64,000 nt of DNA from Aquipuribacter sp. SD81 (GCF_037153975.1 NZ_JBBAYJ010000015.1:38428-102427), one strand, 5' to 3'; positions 54,997 to 64,000 are shown, counted from the stretch's first letter. Made by a program: numbers and translations. Notes: generated by a model not told the origin, from the sequence alone.

Positions 54997-56559
54997 TCAG
55001 AACGGTGGCGGGTCGGGGTCGTCCGGGCACGCGGGTGCCGCGCGGTCCCCGCCCGCCGGCACGTCCCGGGCGCGGCCCCAGCACGCCGGGGACCGCGTGT
55101 GCCTCGCCCCGGTCGGGGTCGTCCACGTGACGGTGCCGTCCGGTGCCATCTCGACGCGGAACCGACCGCCGGCGTGGTCGGCGTGCTTGGCGAGGTGGTC
55201 CGACCGGCAGGCGTCGTGCAGGTTCGTGTGGTGGGTCGGACCGTGCGGCCACGGCACCACGTGGTCGGCGTCCAGCCGTGAGGACAGCGTCTGCCCGCAC
55301 GTCGACAGCCCGCACCCGCCGTCACGCGACCTCACGAAGCGGGCGAGCGCCGCCGGACGGTACGTCGTGCTGCTCACGCCGGTGAGGTGGCCGGTGCACG
55401 GGTCGGTCACCCATCGTCGCCACCGCGCGTCGGCCGCGAGCTCCCGGACCACCGGTCCCGGCAGCGGCAGCGGGCCGCCCGTGAGGCCGAGCAGGAGCCC
55501 CGGCTCCTCGAACGGGTCGACCGGCTCCCCGGCCGCTCGACCGGAGGCGAGCACCGTGGCCGCCGGCGCGACGACCGCCAGCTCGACGCGGACGCGACCG
55601 GAGGCGACGAGGGAGTCCGGGTCGCCGAGGAGCACCCCGACGAGGGCGTCGGCGCGCGCCTGGTCGAGCGTGCGGCGCCGTGGTGTCCCGCCGCGCGCCG
55701 GCGCCCGGGCGTCGTCCCCGACGTCCTCCCCGACCTCGTCTGCGACGTCGGTCCCGTCGAGGGCGTCGGTCCCGCCGTCCGTGCGGCGGAGCCGGCGTGC
55801 CGTGCTGTCCAGCACCTGCCACGCCGCGTGGAGCTGCGGCGCGGCGCCGACGACCTGCAGCAGGGCCATGCCGTCCTCGAGCGGCCGCAGCGTGCAGCGT
55901 CTGCGGGTGAGGGCCGCCTCGTGCCGGGCGGCGGCGCCCGCGGCGTCCGCGCGCGCGACGAGCCTGCCCAACCGCGAGCGCAGCTGCTGCACGCTCACGC
56001 GTCCGGCCGCCGGACCCGGCGTCGCGTCGGCGAGCACGGGTACCGAGCCCGGGCGCAGTGCCTCGGCCTCCACCGCGGAGGGCAGGTCGCGGTGGCCACC
56101 GAGCGGTCCCACGTGCTCTTCCGGCACCGGACCCGGCGGGAGCCGGCGGACCGCGTCGCACACCACCCGCGCCCTGGAGACGTCGATCCGTCCCTCCTGC
56201 AGCGCGGCGAGCGTGGCGGGGCGTCGGTGCACCAGCTCCTCGGCGAGGACGAGGCGGGCGCGCGCGACACCGGGCGACAGGCACAGCTGCAGCGACACCT
56301 CGACCGCGACCGACGCCTCGACCTGCTCGAGGTCGGCGTGGGGGTCCTCGGCGAGGGCCTGCTCCCTCCGGGCCCCCACCAGCGTCGCGAGCGCCTGCAG
56401 CTCGGTGGCCTCGATGACCGCGCGGGCCGCCGCCGACGCGGACGCCGTCGACAGCGCCGAGGCGGCCAGCGGGTCCAGCGGGTCCGGCGGGCGAGGCGCG
56501 ACGGGAGGGTGGGCCCGGTCGGGCCCCGAGGTTCCGGCGTCGTCCTCGTGGACCGTCAC
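54997..56559 (-). CDS. DUF222 and HNH endonuclease domain protein
   Basis: A 520-residue member of the large actinobacterial DUF222-HNH family (relatives of the mycobacterial 13E12 repeat proteins). The DUF222 region covers about residues 30-330 (AVEVSLQLCLSPGVARARLV, ALQEGRIDVSRARVVCDAVR). The C-terminal HNH domain is FVRSRDGGCGLSTCG, then LDADHVVPWPHGPTHHTNLH and CRSDHLAKHADHAGG. These genes occur in multiple copies in actinobacteria and may be selfish or repair-related; the function is unknown. The start is GTG. It is isolated from the mutM operon by 123 bp. Confidence 0.9.
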   Translation of the reverse strand: MTVHEDDAGTSGPDRAHPPVAPRPPDPLDPLAASALSTASASAAARAVIEATELQALATLVGARREQALAEDPHADLEQVEASVAVEVSLQLCLSPGVARARLVLAEELVHRRPATLAALQEGRIDVSRARVVCDAVRRLPPGPVPEEHVGPLGGHRDLPSAVEAEALRPGSVPVLADATPGPAAGRVSVQQLRSRLGRLVARADAAGAAARHEAALTRRRCTLRPLEDGMALLQVVGAAPQLHAAWQVLDSTARRLRRTDGGTDALDGTDVADEVGEDVGDDARAPARGGTPRRRTLDQARADALVGVLLGDPDSLVASGRVRVELAVVAPAATVLASGRAAGEPVDPFEEPGLLLGLTGGPLPLPGPVVRELAADARWRRWVTDPCTGHLTGVSSTTYRPAALARFVRSRDGGCGLSTCGQTLSSRLDADHVVPWPHGPTHHTNLHDACRSDHLAKHADHAGGRFRVEMAPDGTVTWTTPTGARHTRSPACWGRARDVPAGGDRAAPACPDDPDPPPF

Positions 56560-56682
56560 GTGCCCCTCCTCCCCGCGGCGGCCGAGCCCACCCCGACCGT
56601 GTCGAGGACGCTAGGGAGGCCTCCGGACACAACCCGGGAGGAGGGACGTCCGGCAGCCGCGAGGGTCGCGCCGTGCGCCCGG

Positions 56683-57639
56683 CTAGGGCCTCGCGCGACG
56701 CGGCCGCGGCTGGCAGCGCGGGCACGTGAACGACGACCGGTTCGTCCACGCGTCGCGGCGCACGGGCGTCCCGCAGCGCAGGCACGGGTCCCCCTCCCGG
56801 CCGTACACGGCCAGGTCCCGGCCGTAGTAGCCGGACTCGCCGTTGACGTCGACGTACAGCGCGTCGAAGGAGGTCCCGCCCGCGGCCATGGACTCGGTCA
56901 TGACGTCGCGCACGTGCCCGAGCAGCTCCGAGGCCGCGCGCCGCGGCATCGTCTCGGTCGGCCGGGCGCCGTGCAGCCGCGCCCGCCACAGCGCCTCGTC
57001 GGCGTAGATGTTGCCGATCCCCGAGGCGAGCGTCTGGTCGAGCAGCGCACGCTTGAGACCGGTGCGGCGGCGCCGCAGCCGCTCGACCCATACGGTGTCG
57101 TCGAAGTGCGGGTCGAGGGGGTCCCGACCGATGTGGACGGCGAGCGAGGGGACGGTGTCCCCGAGGACGTCGACGGTCGGCACGAGCTCGTCGACCTCCA
57201 GCCGCCCGAACATGCGCATGTCGACGAACCGCAGCTCCGCGCCGTCGTCGAGGGCCGCGACGACCCGGGTGTGGGGGTGCACCGGCTCCGCCGCCGGCAC
57301 GACACGCACCTGCCCGGACATGCCGAGGTGGACGACGAGCGCCTCACCCGGCCGGGCCGAGCCGTCCGACGCGACCGGGTCGTCCGGCGCCGCCGGGCCG
57401 TCCGGCGCCGCCGGGCCGTCCGACGCGGCGGGGCGGGTCAGCGGAAGCCACAGGAACTTGCCGCGGCGGCGCGGCTCGGCCAGCCGTGCCCCCCGCAGCA
57501 GCGCCGCGAAGCCGTCCGGACCCTCCTGCTGCCGCCGGACCAGCCGCGGGTGCAGCACCGTGACGTCCTCGACCCGGCGGCCGGCGACGAGGTCGGCGAG
57601 GCCGCGCCGGACGCTCTCGACCTCGGGCAGCTCCGGCAC
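56683..57639 (-). CDS. mutM: Formamidopyrimidine-DNA glycosylase
   Basis: Removes 8-oxoguanine and ring-opened purines. The 318-residue product begins at a GTG immediately after the rnc stop; its (M)[20 protein letters not shown] has the catalytic Pro2 and Glu3. Other motifs are the H2TH region ([20 protein letters not shown]) and the zinc finger ([20 protein letters not shown] with CPRCQ). A 30-residue low-complexity insert with PDGPAA repeats sits at residues 72-98, in a loop. The rnc-mutM order is standard. Confidence 0.96.
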   Translation of the reverse strand: MPELPEVESVRRGLADLVAGRRVEDVTVLHPRLVRRQQEGPDGFAALLRGARLAEPRRRGKFLWLPLTRPAASDGPAAPDGPAAPDDPVASDGSARPGEALVVHLGMSGQVRVVPAAEPVHPHTRVVAALDDGAELRFVDMRMFGRLEVDELVPTVDVLGDTVPSLAVHIGRDPLDPHFDDTVWVERLRRRRTGLKRALLDQTLASGIGNIYADEALWRARLHGARPTETMPRRAASELLGHVRDVMTESMAAGGTSFDALYVDVNGESGYYGRDLAVYGREGDPCLRCGTPVRRDAWTNRSSFTCPRCQPRPRRARP

Positions 57640-58413
57640 TCAGACCTCGGCGCGCAGCAGCGTGACGGCGGCGGCCGCGGCGTGCTGCTCGGCCACCTTC
57701 TTGCTCCGGCCCTCGCCCGTGCCGAGCGGCTCCTCGCTGTCGCCGCAGCGGACCTCGGCCCGGAAGCGGGGGTCGTGCGGCGGTCCCTCCTGCTCCAGCG
57801 AGTAGCGCGGCGGTGCCAGCCCCCGCTCGGCGGCGAGGACCTGCAGGGTGGTCTTGTGGTCGTGCTCGACGCCGACGTCGTGGGCGGTGTCGAGCAGCGG
57901 CGCCATGACCCGCAGCACGAGCTCGCGGGCGACGTCGCGGCCGTGCTCGAGGTGGACGACTCCGATGATCGCCTCGACGGTGTCGGCGAGGAGGGAGTCG
58001 CGGTCGCGACCGCCCGTCATCTCCTCGCCGCGGCCGAGCAGCATCGCCTCGCCGACCCCGAGGGCCCGGGCGACCGAGGCGAGCGCGGGCCGGCTGACGA
58101 CGGCGATGCGCATGCGGGACAGCAGCCCCTCGTCGGCCTCGGGGTGGCGGACGTACAGCTCCTCGGTGACGGCGAGCTGCAGCACCGCGTCGCCGAGGAA
58201 CTCCAGGCGCTCGTTGGTCCCGGCGGGGCCGTTCTCGTACGCCCACGACCGGTGCACGAGGGCGCGGCGCAGGCCGACCGGGCTCACGTCGACCCCGAGC
58301 GCCTCGCGCAGCGCCACCTGGCCCGCGGACAGCTGCCCGGGGACGCCGACGCCGCCCGCGTCCTCGCGCGCCGCGCCGTCGGGCGCGTCGCGGCTCGCAG
58401 GACGGGACGGCAT
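57640..58413 (-). CDS. rnc: Ribonuclease III
   Basis: Double-strand-specific RNase for rRNA and mRNA processing. The 257-residue product has an extension of about 30 residues, then the nuclease domain (LRRALVHRSWAYENG; signature NERLEFLGDAVLQLAVTEEL; SLLADTVEAIIGVVHLEHG). The C-terminal dsRNA-binding domain (DHKTTLQVLAAERGLAPPRY, GRSKKVAEQHAAAAAVTLL) follows. It starts with ATG 37 bp after rpmF. Confidence 0.97.
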   Translation of the reverse strand: MPSRPASRDAPDGAAREDAGGVGVPGQLSAGQVALREALGVDVSPVGLRRALVHRSWAYENGPAGTNERLEFLGDAVLQLAVTEELYVRHPEADEGLLSRMRIAVVSRPALASVARALGVGEAMLLGRGEEMTGGRDRDSLLADTVEAIIGVVHLEHGRDVARELVLRVMAPLLDTAHDVGVEHDHKTTLQVLAAERGLAPPRYSLEQEGPPHDPRFRAEVRCGDSEEPLGTGEGRSKKVAEQHAAAAAVTLLRAEV

Positions 58414-58450
58414 CAGGGGGTCCGTGTCCGGGTCGACCGGGCCCGGCGGG

Positions 58451-58648
58451 TCAGGCCTGCTCGGACTCGCCGCGCAGCGCCTCGGTGTAGCGGCGCTGGT
58501 CGTACGCGCCGCACGTCGGGCACGCCTGGTGCGGACGACGCGCCGACCGGCACTGCGGGCACGTGGTCAGCGTGATCGGAGCGGCCTTCCAGTTGGCCCG
58601 GCGCGAGCGGGTGTTGCTGCGGGACATCTTGCGCTTCGGGACGGCCAT
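58451..58648 (-). CDS. rpmF: Ribosomal protein L32
   Basis: A 65-residue large-subunit protein starting MAVPKRKMSRSNTRSRRANW. It keeps both Cys pairs of the zinc-binding form (LTTCPQCRSARRPHQACPTCGAY), so it is the zinc-replete paralogue type. It follows the DUF177 gene by one base, the conserved pairing. Confidence 0.98.
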   Translation of the reverse strand: MAVPKRKMSRSNTRSRRANWKAAPITLTTCPQCRSARRPHQACPTCGAYDQRRYTEALRGESEQA

Positions 58649-58649
58649 G

Positions 58650-59279
58650 TCAGCTCTTCTCTTCCTCGGGGCGGGTCCCGTCGGCCGAGGGGGCCGCCGG
58701 GGTGTCGTCCTGGGCGACGGCGCCGCCCAGCTGGTCGGACAGCCCGCTGAGCGCGGACCAGCGGGGGTCCGTCTCCTCGTGGCTGTGGTCGGGGTCGTCC
58801 TTGAGCCGTGCGCCGCAGCGCGAGCACAGGCCGGGGCAGTCCGGCTCGCAGACGGGCTGGAACGGCAGCGACGGGACGAGCGCGTCGCGCACGGTCGGCT
58901 CGAGGTCGATCAGGTCGCCGTCCAGCAGCGGCTGCTCGTTGTCCTCGTCCTGCTCCTCGGGCGGGTCGTGGAGGAACAGCTCCTGGACGTCGACGTCGAC
59001 GCGCTCGGTGACCGGGTCCAGGCACCGCACGCACTCGCCCTCGGCGGTCGCGGTGACGGTCCCGGACACGAGGACGCCGTCCATGACGGCCTCCAGGCGC
59101 AGGTCGAGCTCCATGTCCGTGCCGACGGGCACGCCGATCACGCCGTTGCCGAGGTCGTCCGGCGCGGGGACGGTGCGCCGGACCTCGCGCATGGTGCCGG
59201 GGCGTCGCCCGAGCTCGTGCGTGTCGAGGACCAGCGGCGCGCGCGGGTCGAGCCGCGGCTGCCGCACCGTCGATGTCAC
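58650..59279 (-). CDS. DUF177 (YceD-like) protein, 23S rRNA accumulation
   Basis: A 209-residue protein from the GTG preceded by AGGAAGG. Members are encoded upstream of rpmF and help 23S rRNA accumulate. Motifs are PLVLDTHELGRRPGTMREVR, the paired-Cys region ATAEGECVRCLDPVTERVDV and the C-terminal CEPDCPGLCSRCGARLKDDP zinc-like block, then an acidic tail (HEETDPRWSALSGL). It is co-transcribed with rpmF-rnc-mutM. Confidence 0.93.
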   Translation of the reverse strand: MTSTVRQPRLDPRAPLVLDTHELGRRPGTMREVRRTVPAPDDLGNGVIGVPVGTDMELDLRLEAVMDGVLVSGTVTATAEGECVRCLDPVTERVDVDVQELFLHDPPEEQDEDNEQPLLDGDLIDLEPTVRDALVPSLPFQPVCEPDCPGLCSRCGARLKDDPDHSHEETDPRWSALSGLSDQLGGAVAQDDTPAAPSADGTRPEEEKS

Positions 59280-59416
59280 TGTGGTGCCTTCCTGGGACGG
59301 GTGCGGGTGCAGGGTCGGCCGCGTCCGGCGCGGTCGGGGTCGACCCGCGCCCGGTTCCGGCGGAGGTCCAGCCGCCAAAGGTACCGCCCGGCGCGGGGTG
59401 CGCCCAAACCGGCGCC

Positions 59417-59911
59417 TCAGGCACCCAGTGCCCGGCGCAGCGGGCCCAGCACGGCGGGCGGCACCAGGTCGGTGACGTCGCCCCCGTGACGGGCCACCTC
59501 CTTCACCAGCGAGGAGGAGATGTGCTCGAAGCGCGGCTCGCCGGGCAGGAAGACCGTCTCCAGGCCGCTGAGGTGCCGGTTCATGAGCGCCATGGGCAGC
59601 TCGTAGCTGAAGTCAGTCCCGCTGCGCAGGCCCTTGAGGACGACCCCGGCGCCGACGCGGCGGCAGTAGTCGACGAGCAGGCCGCCGTCGACGACGTCCA
59701 CCCGGACCCCGGCCGTCGCGGGGTCCGCGGCGAGCACCTCGCGCAGCAGCCCGGCGCGCTCGTCGGGTGCCAGCAGGCCGCGCTTGCCGGGGTTGTGCAC
59801 CACGGCCGCGACGACTGTGGGGAACATGCGGGTGGCCCGGGCGATGACGTCGGTGTGCCCGAGCGTGACGGGGTCGTAGCTGCCGGGGCAGACGGCGGTG
59901 ACGTCGGTCAT
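59417..59911 (-). CDS. coaD: Phosphopantetheine adenylyltransferase
   Basis: Penultimate step of coenzyme A synthesis. The 164-residue product (from the ATG giving MTDVTAVCPGSYDPVTLGHT; a GTG three codons upstream is possible) has the nucleotidyltransferase signature GSYDPVTLGHTDVI, GLRSGTDFSYELPMALMNRH and EPRFEHISSSLVKEVARHGG. It follows rsmD within 11 bp, the common rsmD-coaD pair. Confidence 0.97.
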   Translation of the reverse strand: MTDVTAVCPGSYDPVTLGHTDVIARATRMFPTVVAAVVHNPGKRGLLAPDERAGLLREVLAADPATAGVRVDVVDGGLLVDYCRRVGAGVVLKGLRSGTDFSYELPMALMNRHLSGLETVFLPGEPRFEHISSSLVKEVARHGGDVTDLVPPAVLGPLRRALGA

Positions 59912-59921
59912 GACGGCCACG

Positions 59922-60497
59922 CTACGGGGGCGGTTCCCGGTCCCCGGTCGCGTCGGTCGCGTCGGCGAACCACACGCGGGTCTCGCCGTAGTCCCGCGAC
60001 CCTCCCGCGGCCAGGCCCGTCGGCCACCCCGGCTCCGGGGACCGCCTCGAGCGCTCGACGACGACGACGGCCCCGGGTGCGGCGAGCCGGGCCACCTCGT
60101 TGAGCAGGCCGGCGAGGGCGTCCTCCGCGACGGCGTAGGGCGGGTCGAGCAGGACGAGCCCGTACCCGCCGTCCGGCGCGGCCGCGGACCAGCGGGCGGC
60201 GTCGGCCCGGTGGACGGTCAGCGGCAGCCGCAGGTCGGTGGCGTTGCGACGGGCGACGTCGGCTGCCCGCCGGTCCTGCTCGACGCCGTCGGCGCGCACC
60301 GCGCCGCGGCTGAGCGCCTCCAGCGCGAGCGCGCCCGACCCGCAGAACAGGTCGAGGACGACGGCCCCCTCCACGGCCCCCCACGCCTCCAGGCGGGAGA
60401 ACAGCGCCTCGCGCACCCGGTCGCTCGTCGGACGCGTGCCCTGGCCCGGTGGGACGGCGAGACGCCGCCCGCCCGCGGTCCCGGCGACGACCCTCAC
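59922..60497 (-). CDS. rsmD: 16S rRNA (guanine-966-N2)-methyltransferase
   Basis: A 191-residue SAM-dependent methyltransferase. It begins MRVVAGTAGGRRLAVPPGQG-like from a GTG. The SAM motif is VVLDLFCGSGALALEALSRG and the catalytic motif is YGLVLLDPPYAVAED. A 14-bp tandem duplication at its start creates a five-codon reading frame between the recG stop and this GTG, overlapping both by GTGA. It lies between recG and coaD. Confidence 0.95.
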   Translation of the reverse strand: MRVVAGTAGGRRLAVPPGQGTRPTSDRVREALFSRLEAWGAVEGAVVLDLFCGSGALALEALSRGAVRADGVEQDRRAADVARRNATDLRLPLTVHRADAARWSAAAPDGGYGLVLLDPPYAVAEDALAGLLNEVARLAAPGAVVVVERSRRSPEPGWPTGLAAGGSRDYGETRVWFADATDATGDREPPP

Positions 60498-60507
60498 GCG
60501 ACGACCC

Positions 60508-62775
60508 TCACGCGCGGGCCAGCCAGGCGTCGCGCCCGCCCGCGAGCGCCACCTCGACGGCCTCGAGGAGGACAGGGTGCTCCTGCAGCTCGGGGTCGGC
60601 GTCCAGGACGGCGGCGGCGTCCTGGCGGGCGGCGGCGATGACGTCGCCGTCGTCGACGACCCGCAGCAGCCGCAGCGACGAGCGCGCCCCGGACTGCGCC
60701 GAGCCGAGGACGTCACCCTCCCGCCGCGTGCGCAGGTCGAAGCGCGCGAGGGCGAAGCCGTCGGTGCTCGAGGCGACGGCGTCGAGCCGCTCGCGGGCCT
60801 CCGACGGGGCGGGGACGCCCGTCACGAGCAGGCACAGGGCCGGGTGGCCGCCGCGGCCGACCCGGCCCCGCAGCTGGTGCAGCTGGCTCACCCCGAAGCG
60901 GTCGGCGTCCATCACGACCATGACGGACGCGTTCGGCACGTCGACACCCACCTCCACGACGGTCGTGGCGACGAGCACGTGCACGTCGCCGGCGAGCACG
61001 TCGGCCATGACGGCCTCCTTCTCCTCGGGCGTCATGCGGCCGTGCAGCACCTCCACGCGCAGGCCGGCCAGGGCGGGCTCGGCCCGCAGCGCGTCGAGCA
61101 CGTCGAGCACCGCGGCCGCGGGCGGGCGGCCCCCCGGCGGCTCGAGGTCGTTCTCGAGCTCGGCGAGCACGGACTCCTCGTCGTCGACGTCGACCCCGAT
61201 GCGCTGGCACACGACGAAGGCCTGCCGTCCGGCGTCGACCTCCTCCCGCACCCGCTGCCACACCCTCGGCAGCCAGCCCGGGCGCTCCGGCAGCCCGACG
61301 ACGTGCGTGCTGATCGGCTGGCGGCCCGCGGGCAGCTCGTCGAGCACGCTCGTGTCGAGGTCGCCGAAGACGGTCATGGCGACGGTGCGCGGGATGGGCG
61401 TCGCCGTCATGACGAGCGTGTGCACGGCCACCCCGCGGGAGCGGAGCGCGTCGCGCTGCTCGACCCCGAAGCGGTGCTGCTCGTCGACGACGACGAGCCC
61501 CAGGTCGGCGAACTCGACGGACTGCTGCAGCAGCGCGTGGGTGCCGACGACGAGCCCCGCCTCGCCCGTGACGATCTGCAGCAGGGCGCGGCGCCGGGCC
61601 GCGGCGGGCATCGACCCGGTGAGCAGCGCGACGCGAGTGCCCTCGGCGTCGCCGTCGAGCGTGCCGGCCCGACCGAGCGGGCCCAGCAGCTGCTCGAGGG
61701 AGCGCAGGTGCTGGGCGGCGAGCACCTCGGTGGGCGCGAGCAGCGCGGCCTGCCCGCCCGCCCCGACGACGGCGAGCATGGCCCGCAGAGCGACGAGGGT
61801 CTTGCCCGAGCCGACGTCGCCCTGCAGGAGCCGCTGCATGGGCGTGCCGGACGCGAGCTCGCGCTGGAGCTCCTCCCCGACCGAGCGCTGCCCGTCGGTC
61901 AGCGTGAACGGCAGCGCGGCGTCGAAGCGCTCGAGCAGGTCCCCGGGCCGGCGCTCGTAGCGGGTCGCGGGGACGAGCCGGGCGCGGGTGCGCGCGCGCA
62001 GCAGGCCGGTCTGCAGCACGAACGCCTCCGCGTAGCGCAGGCTGTGGGTGGCGGCGTCGCGCTCGGCCTCGTCGGCGGGGCGGTGCAGCCCCCGCAGCGC
62101 CTCCAGCCGCGGCAGCAGCCCGTGGCGCTCGCGCAGGTCGTCGGGCACCGGGTCGGGCACGTCGGCGACGACGAGGGTGTCGAGCACCTGCCGGACCGCG
62201 GCGGCGACGTGCCAGGTCTGCGCCCTCGCGCTCGCGGGGTAGACCGGTGTGAGGCTGCCGGCGAAGTCCTCGGCGACCTCGGCCTGCTCGTCGGGGCCCG
62301 GCACGAGCGACAGCCCGCCGCGGGCGTGTCGGCCCTGCTGCAGGAGCATGTCCGGCTGCAGCAGCTGCAGCTGCCGGCCGCGGCGGCTCACCTTGCCGGA
62401 GAAGAACCCGACGGTGCCGGGGACCAGCTGCCCCTCGCGGAAGCGCTGGTTGAAGAAGACGAGGTCGATGCGCCGCCCGTCGCCGTCGGCGACGACGACC
62501 TCGGTGATCGTGCCCCTGCGCTGCTTCATGCGGCGCGAGGACGCGGACACCACCGTCGCCTGCACGGTGACGTGCTCGCCCTCGCGGAGCCCGTCGAACG
62601 ACGTGAGGTCGCCGCGCCGGGTCCAGCGCCGCGGGTAGTGCTCGAGCAGGTCCCCGACGCTGGCCAGGCCGAGGCTCGCGAGCCGCTCGGCGGTCCGGGG
62701 CCCGACCTCGCGGTCCAGGGGGGTGTCGAGGCGCGAGCGCGGCGGCTCGGGTGCGGCGGGACGCTGGTCGCTCAC
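60508..62775 (-). CDS. recG: ATP-dependent DNA helicase RecG
   Basis: Remodels stalled forks and Holliday junctions. The 755-residue product has a wedge/OB domain (about residues 50-180; LLEHYPRRWTRRGDLTSF, FFNQRFREGQLVPGTVGFFS). Helicase motifs are MQRLLQGDVGSGKTLVALRA (I), LLAPTEVLAAQHLRSLEQLL (Ia), VVVDEQHRFGVEQRDALRSR (II), VMTATPIPRTVAMTVFGDLD (III) and QLHQLRGRVGRGGHPALCLL (VI). The GTG start overlaps the DAK2 gene stop (GTGA). Confidence 0.98.
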   Translation of the reverse strand: MSDQRPAAPEPPRSRLDTPLDREVGPRTAERLASLGLASVGDLLEHYPRRWTRRGDLTSFDGLREGEHVTVQATVVSASSRRMKQRRGTITEVVVADGDGRRIDLVFFNQRFREGQLVPGTVGFFSGKVSRRGRQLQLLQPDMLLQQGRHARGGLSLVPGPDEQAEVAEDFAGSLTPVYPASARAQTWHVAAAVRQVLDTLVVADVPDPVPDDLRERHGLLPRLEALRGLHRPADEAERDAATHSLRYAEAFVLQTGLLRARTRARLVPATRYERRPGDLLERFDAALPFTLTDGQRSVGEELQRELASGTPMQRLLQGDVGSGKTLVALRAMLAVVGAGGQAALLAPTEVLAAQHLRSLEQLLGPLGRAGTLDGDAEGTRVALLTGSMPAAARRRALLQIVTGEAGLVVGTHALLQQSVEFADLGLVVVDEQHRFGVEQRDALRSRGVAVHTLVMTATPIPRTVAMTVFGDLDTSVLDELPAGRQPISTHVVGLPERPGWLPRVWQRVREEVDAGRQAFVVCQRIGVDVDDEESVLAELENDLEPPGGRPPAAAVLDVLDALRAEPALAGLRVEVLHGRMTPEEKEAVMADVLAGDVHVLVATTVVEVGVDVPNASVMVVMDADRFGVSQLHQLRGRVGRGGHPALCLLVTGVPAPSEARERLDAVASSTDGFALARFDLRTRREGDVLGSAQSGARSSLRLLRVVDDGDVIAAARQDAAAVLDADPELQEHPVLLEAVEVALAGGRDAWLARA

Positions 62776-64000
62776 TCGGCCCCCACCTGCAGCCGCGGGC
62801 TCGGCTGGCCGCCGCCGAGCACCTGGACGGTGAGCAGGGGGTGCCGCGCCCGCAGGTCCGCCGCCACCGCCTCGGCGAGCGCCCCGCCGCCGGCACCCGG
62901 CACGAGCGTGACGATCTCCGGGGGCGCCCCGCCGAGCCAGTCCGCCACCGACCGGACGGCGGCCGCGGCACCGGCAGGGTCACCGCCGCCCTCGGGAGAG
63001 CCGCCGCCGTCGTCCACGTCGCCCGAGTCGCCCGCGTCGTCCCCGTGGTCCCCGTCGTCCCCGTCGTCCCCGTCGTGCACGTCGTGCACGCGGCACGCGC
63101 CCGCCGCGGTGCACGCCTCCTCCAGGAGCGCCTCGACCTCGGTGGCGTCGGACAGCTCCAGCGCCCGCAGCGCGGCGAGCACCTGCACGGGCGACGACGA
63201 CGGCGCCACGACGACCCGCCCCCCGTCCTGCCCGGCGACGGCGCGTGCGGCGCGGGCGGCGGCCGCCTCCCCGGGGAGGACGAGGACGGGCCCGGCGCCC
63301 GCCCCGGCGACGGCGGCCGCCAGGCCGTCGGTGTCGACGACGACCGCCCCGGCCTCGCGGCACAGCGACGCCGTCGCCGTCCCGCTCACGCACACGACGA
63401 GGTCGGGCCGAGCCGGGCGGGCGGGCGGCTCGGCGGACGCCCCGGACCCGGCGGCGGGCGGCTCGGCCGGCGCGTCCGGCGCGGTCGCGGCGAGGAAGTG
63501 CGTGAGGCGGATGTCGCGGGGGCGCCCGAGCTCGACGCCGCGCTCCACCGCGGCGCCGGGGTCGTCGGTGTGGACGTGCGCGTGCCAGAGCCCCCCGCCC
63601 CCCACGACGACGACGCTGTCGCCGAGTCCCGCGAGCGCGTCGCGCAGCCGGTCGCCAGCGTCCTCTCCGCCCTCGAGGAGGTACATGACCTCGTACGCGG
63701 GACCGTCCGGGTCGAGGTCGAGACCCGCGTCGCCGTGGGCGACGGGGCCGGGACCGGTCGACGCAGCCGCCGTCCCGCCCGGCCCGTCCGGTGCACCGTC
63801 CGCCGCCGCGGGCGGGACGCCGTCGCGGCCGTCGGCCAGCACGTCGGCGAGCGCCTCGAGGGCGAGGACGAGCGCTGACCCGCCTGAGTCGACGACGCCC
63901 GCGGCGGCGAGCACCGGCAGCTGCGCCGGGGTGCGGGCGAGCGCGTCGCGGCCCGCGGCCACGGCGGCGGCCACGACCTCGGCCGTGGCGGCCCCGGCCC
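62772..64000 (-). CDS. DAK2-domain (YloV/FakA-like) protein, C-terminal part, runs off the window
   Basis: About 409 C-terminal codons are visible; the start lies beyond 64000. FakA-type proteins are ATP-dependent kinases that phosphorylate fatty acids held by FakB. Seen here are the end of the DAK2 domain (VLAAAGVVDSGGSALVLALE), the middle-domain hallmark GDSVVVVGGGGLWHAHVHTD and the C-terminal domain (LVVCVSGTATASLCREAGA, IVTLVPGAGGGAL). A low-complexity DDG repeat (around 63030-63075) and Ala/Pro-rich inserts lengthen it. It is upstream of and overlapping recG, the normal order. Confidence 0.9.
   Translation of the reverse strand, partial: AGAATAEVVAAAVAAGRDALARTPAQLPVLAAAGVVDSGGSALVLALEALADVLADGRDGVPPAAADGAPDGPGGTAAASTGPGPVAHGDAGLDLDPDGPAYEVMYLLEGGEDAGDRLRDALAGLGDSVVVVGGGGLWHAHVHTDDPGAAVERGVELGRPRDIRLTHFLAATAPDAPAEPPAAGSGASAEPPARPARPDLVVCVSGTATASLCREAGAVVVDTDGLAAAVAGAGAGPVLVLPGEAAAARAARAVAGQDGGRVVVAPSSSPVQVLAALRALELSDATEVEALLEEACTAAGACRVHDVHDGDDGDDGDHGDDAGDSGDVDDGGGSPEGGGDPAGAAAAVRSVADWLGGAPPEIVTLVPGAGGGALAEAVAADLRARHPLLTVQVLGGGQPSPRLQVGAE

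Overview
The window is chromosomal DNA of a very GC-rich (clearly above 70 percent) actinomycete. Three things point there: the nearly universal G/C third codon position with many GTG starts, the actinobacterial order of housekeeping genes, and lineage markers such as DUF2469, a WhiG-type sigma factor, a RamB-like regulator next to aceA and a GlnR-type box before amtB. No rRNA or tRNA gene, CRISPR array or insertion sequence was recognised. The species cannot be named from the sequence alone.

Layout. Positions 1-4000 hold cdsA (partial), frr, pyrH, tsf and rpsB on the minus strand. They are followed by a secreted M23-type peptidase, a secreted choice-of-anchor I protein with an 11-bp-periodic operator array, a WhiG/FliA sigma factor, xerC and dprA. 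The next gene, comM (yifB), is cut in two at its Walker A codons by a 10.85-kb integrated element (10893-21749) bounded by 8-bp copies of GGCGGGCC. The second half of comM lies at 10028-10900 and the first half at 21684-22421. After that come yraN and a DUF2469 gene. An aldehyde-oxidation cassette (DUF779, aldehyde dehydrogenase, GAF-domain activator) separates these from rnhB, lepB, rplS, trmD, rimM, khpA, rpsP, an amidohydrolase gene and ffh. Then follow the nitrogen operon amtB-glnB-glnD, the glyoxylate-shunt block (ramB-like regulator divergent from aceA-aceB), ftsY, two two-component systems around smc, a DUF222/HNH protein, and the DNA-repair/RNA block mutM, rnc, rpmF, DUF177, coaD, rsmD, recG and a DAK2-domain protein that runs off the end.

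The integrated element is the most interesting part. It carries a large serine recombinase at the left end, an iteron-like palindromic AT-richer region, an AAA helicase with an N-terminal zinc ribbon, several small zinc-ribbon proteins, an HNH nuclease, a P27-like terminase small subunit and five tightly packed small genes of unknown function. It has no large terminase, portal, capsid, tail or lysis gene and no conjugation genes. I infer a phage satellite (PICI-like) that replicates by itself and borrows a helper phage for packaging, rather than a remnant prophage. Two lower-GC cargo blocks (15909-16916 and 19390-21558) encode membrane-protein-containing gene pairs that resemble defence or interference cassettes. 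Precise excision would restore an in-frame 514-residue ComM, so the element may also act as a switch on natural transformation.

The housekeeping genes form coherent units: translation (rpsB-tsf, frr, rpsP, rplS, trmD, rimM), SRP targeting (ffh and ftsY), ammonium uptake and PII signalling (amtB-glnB-glnD), and C2 metabolism (aceA-aceB plus the aldehyde dehydrogenase cassette). A recurring oddity is the number of conserved genes that carry short in-frame tandem repeats, often with an 18-nt period.
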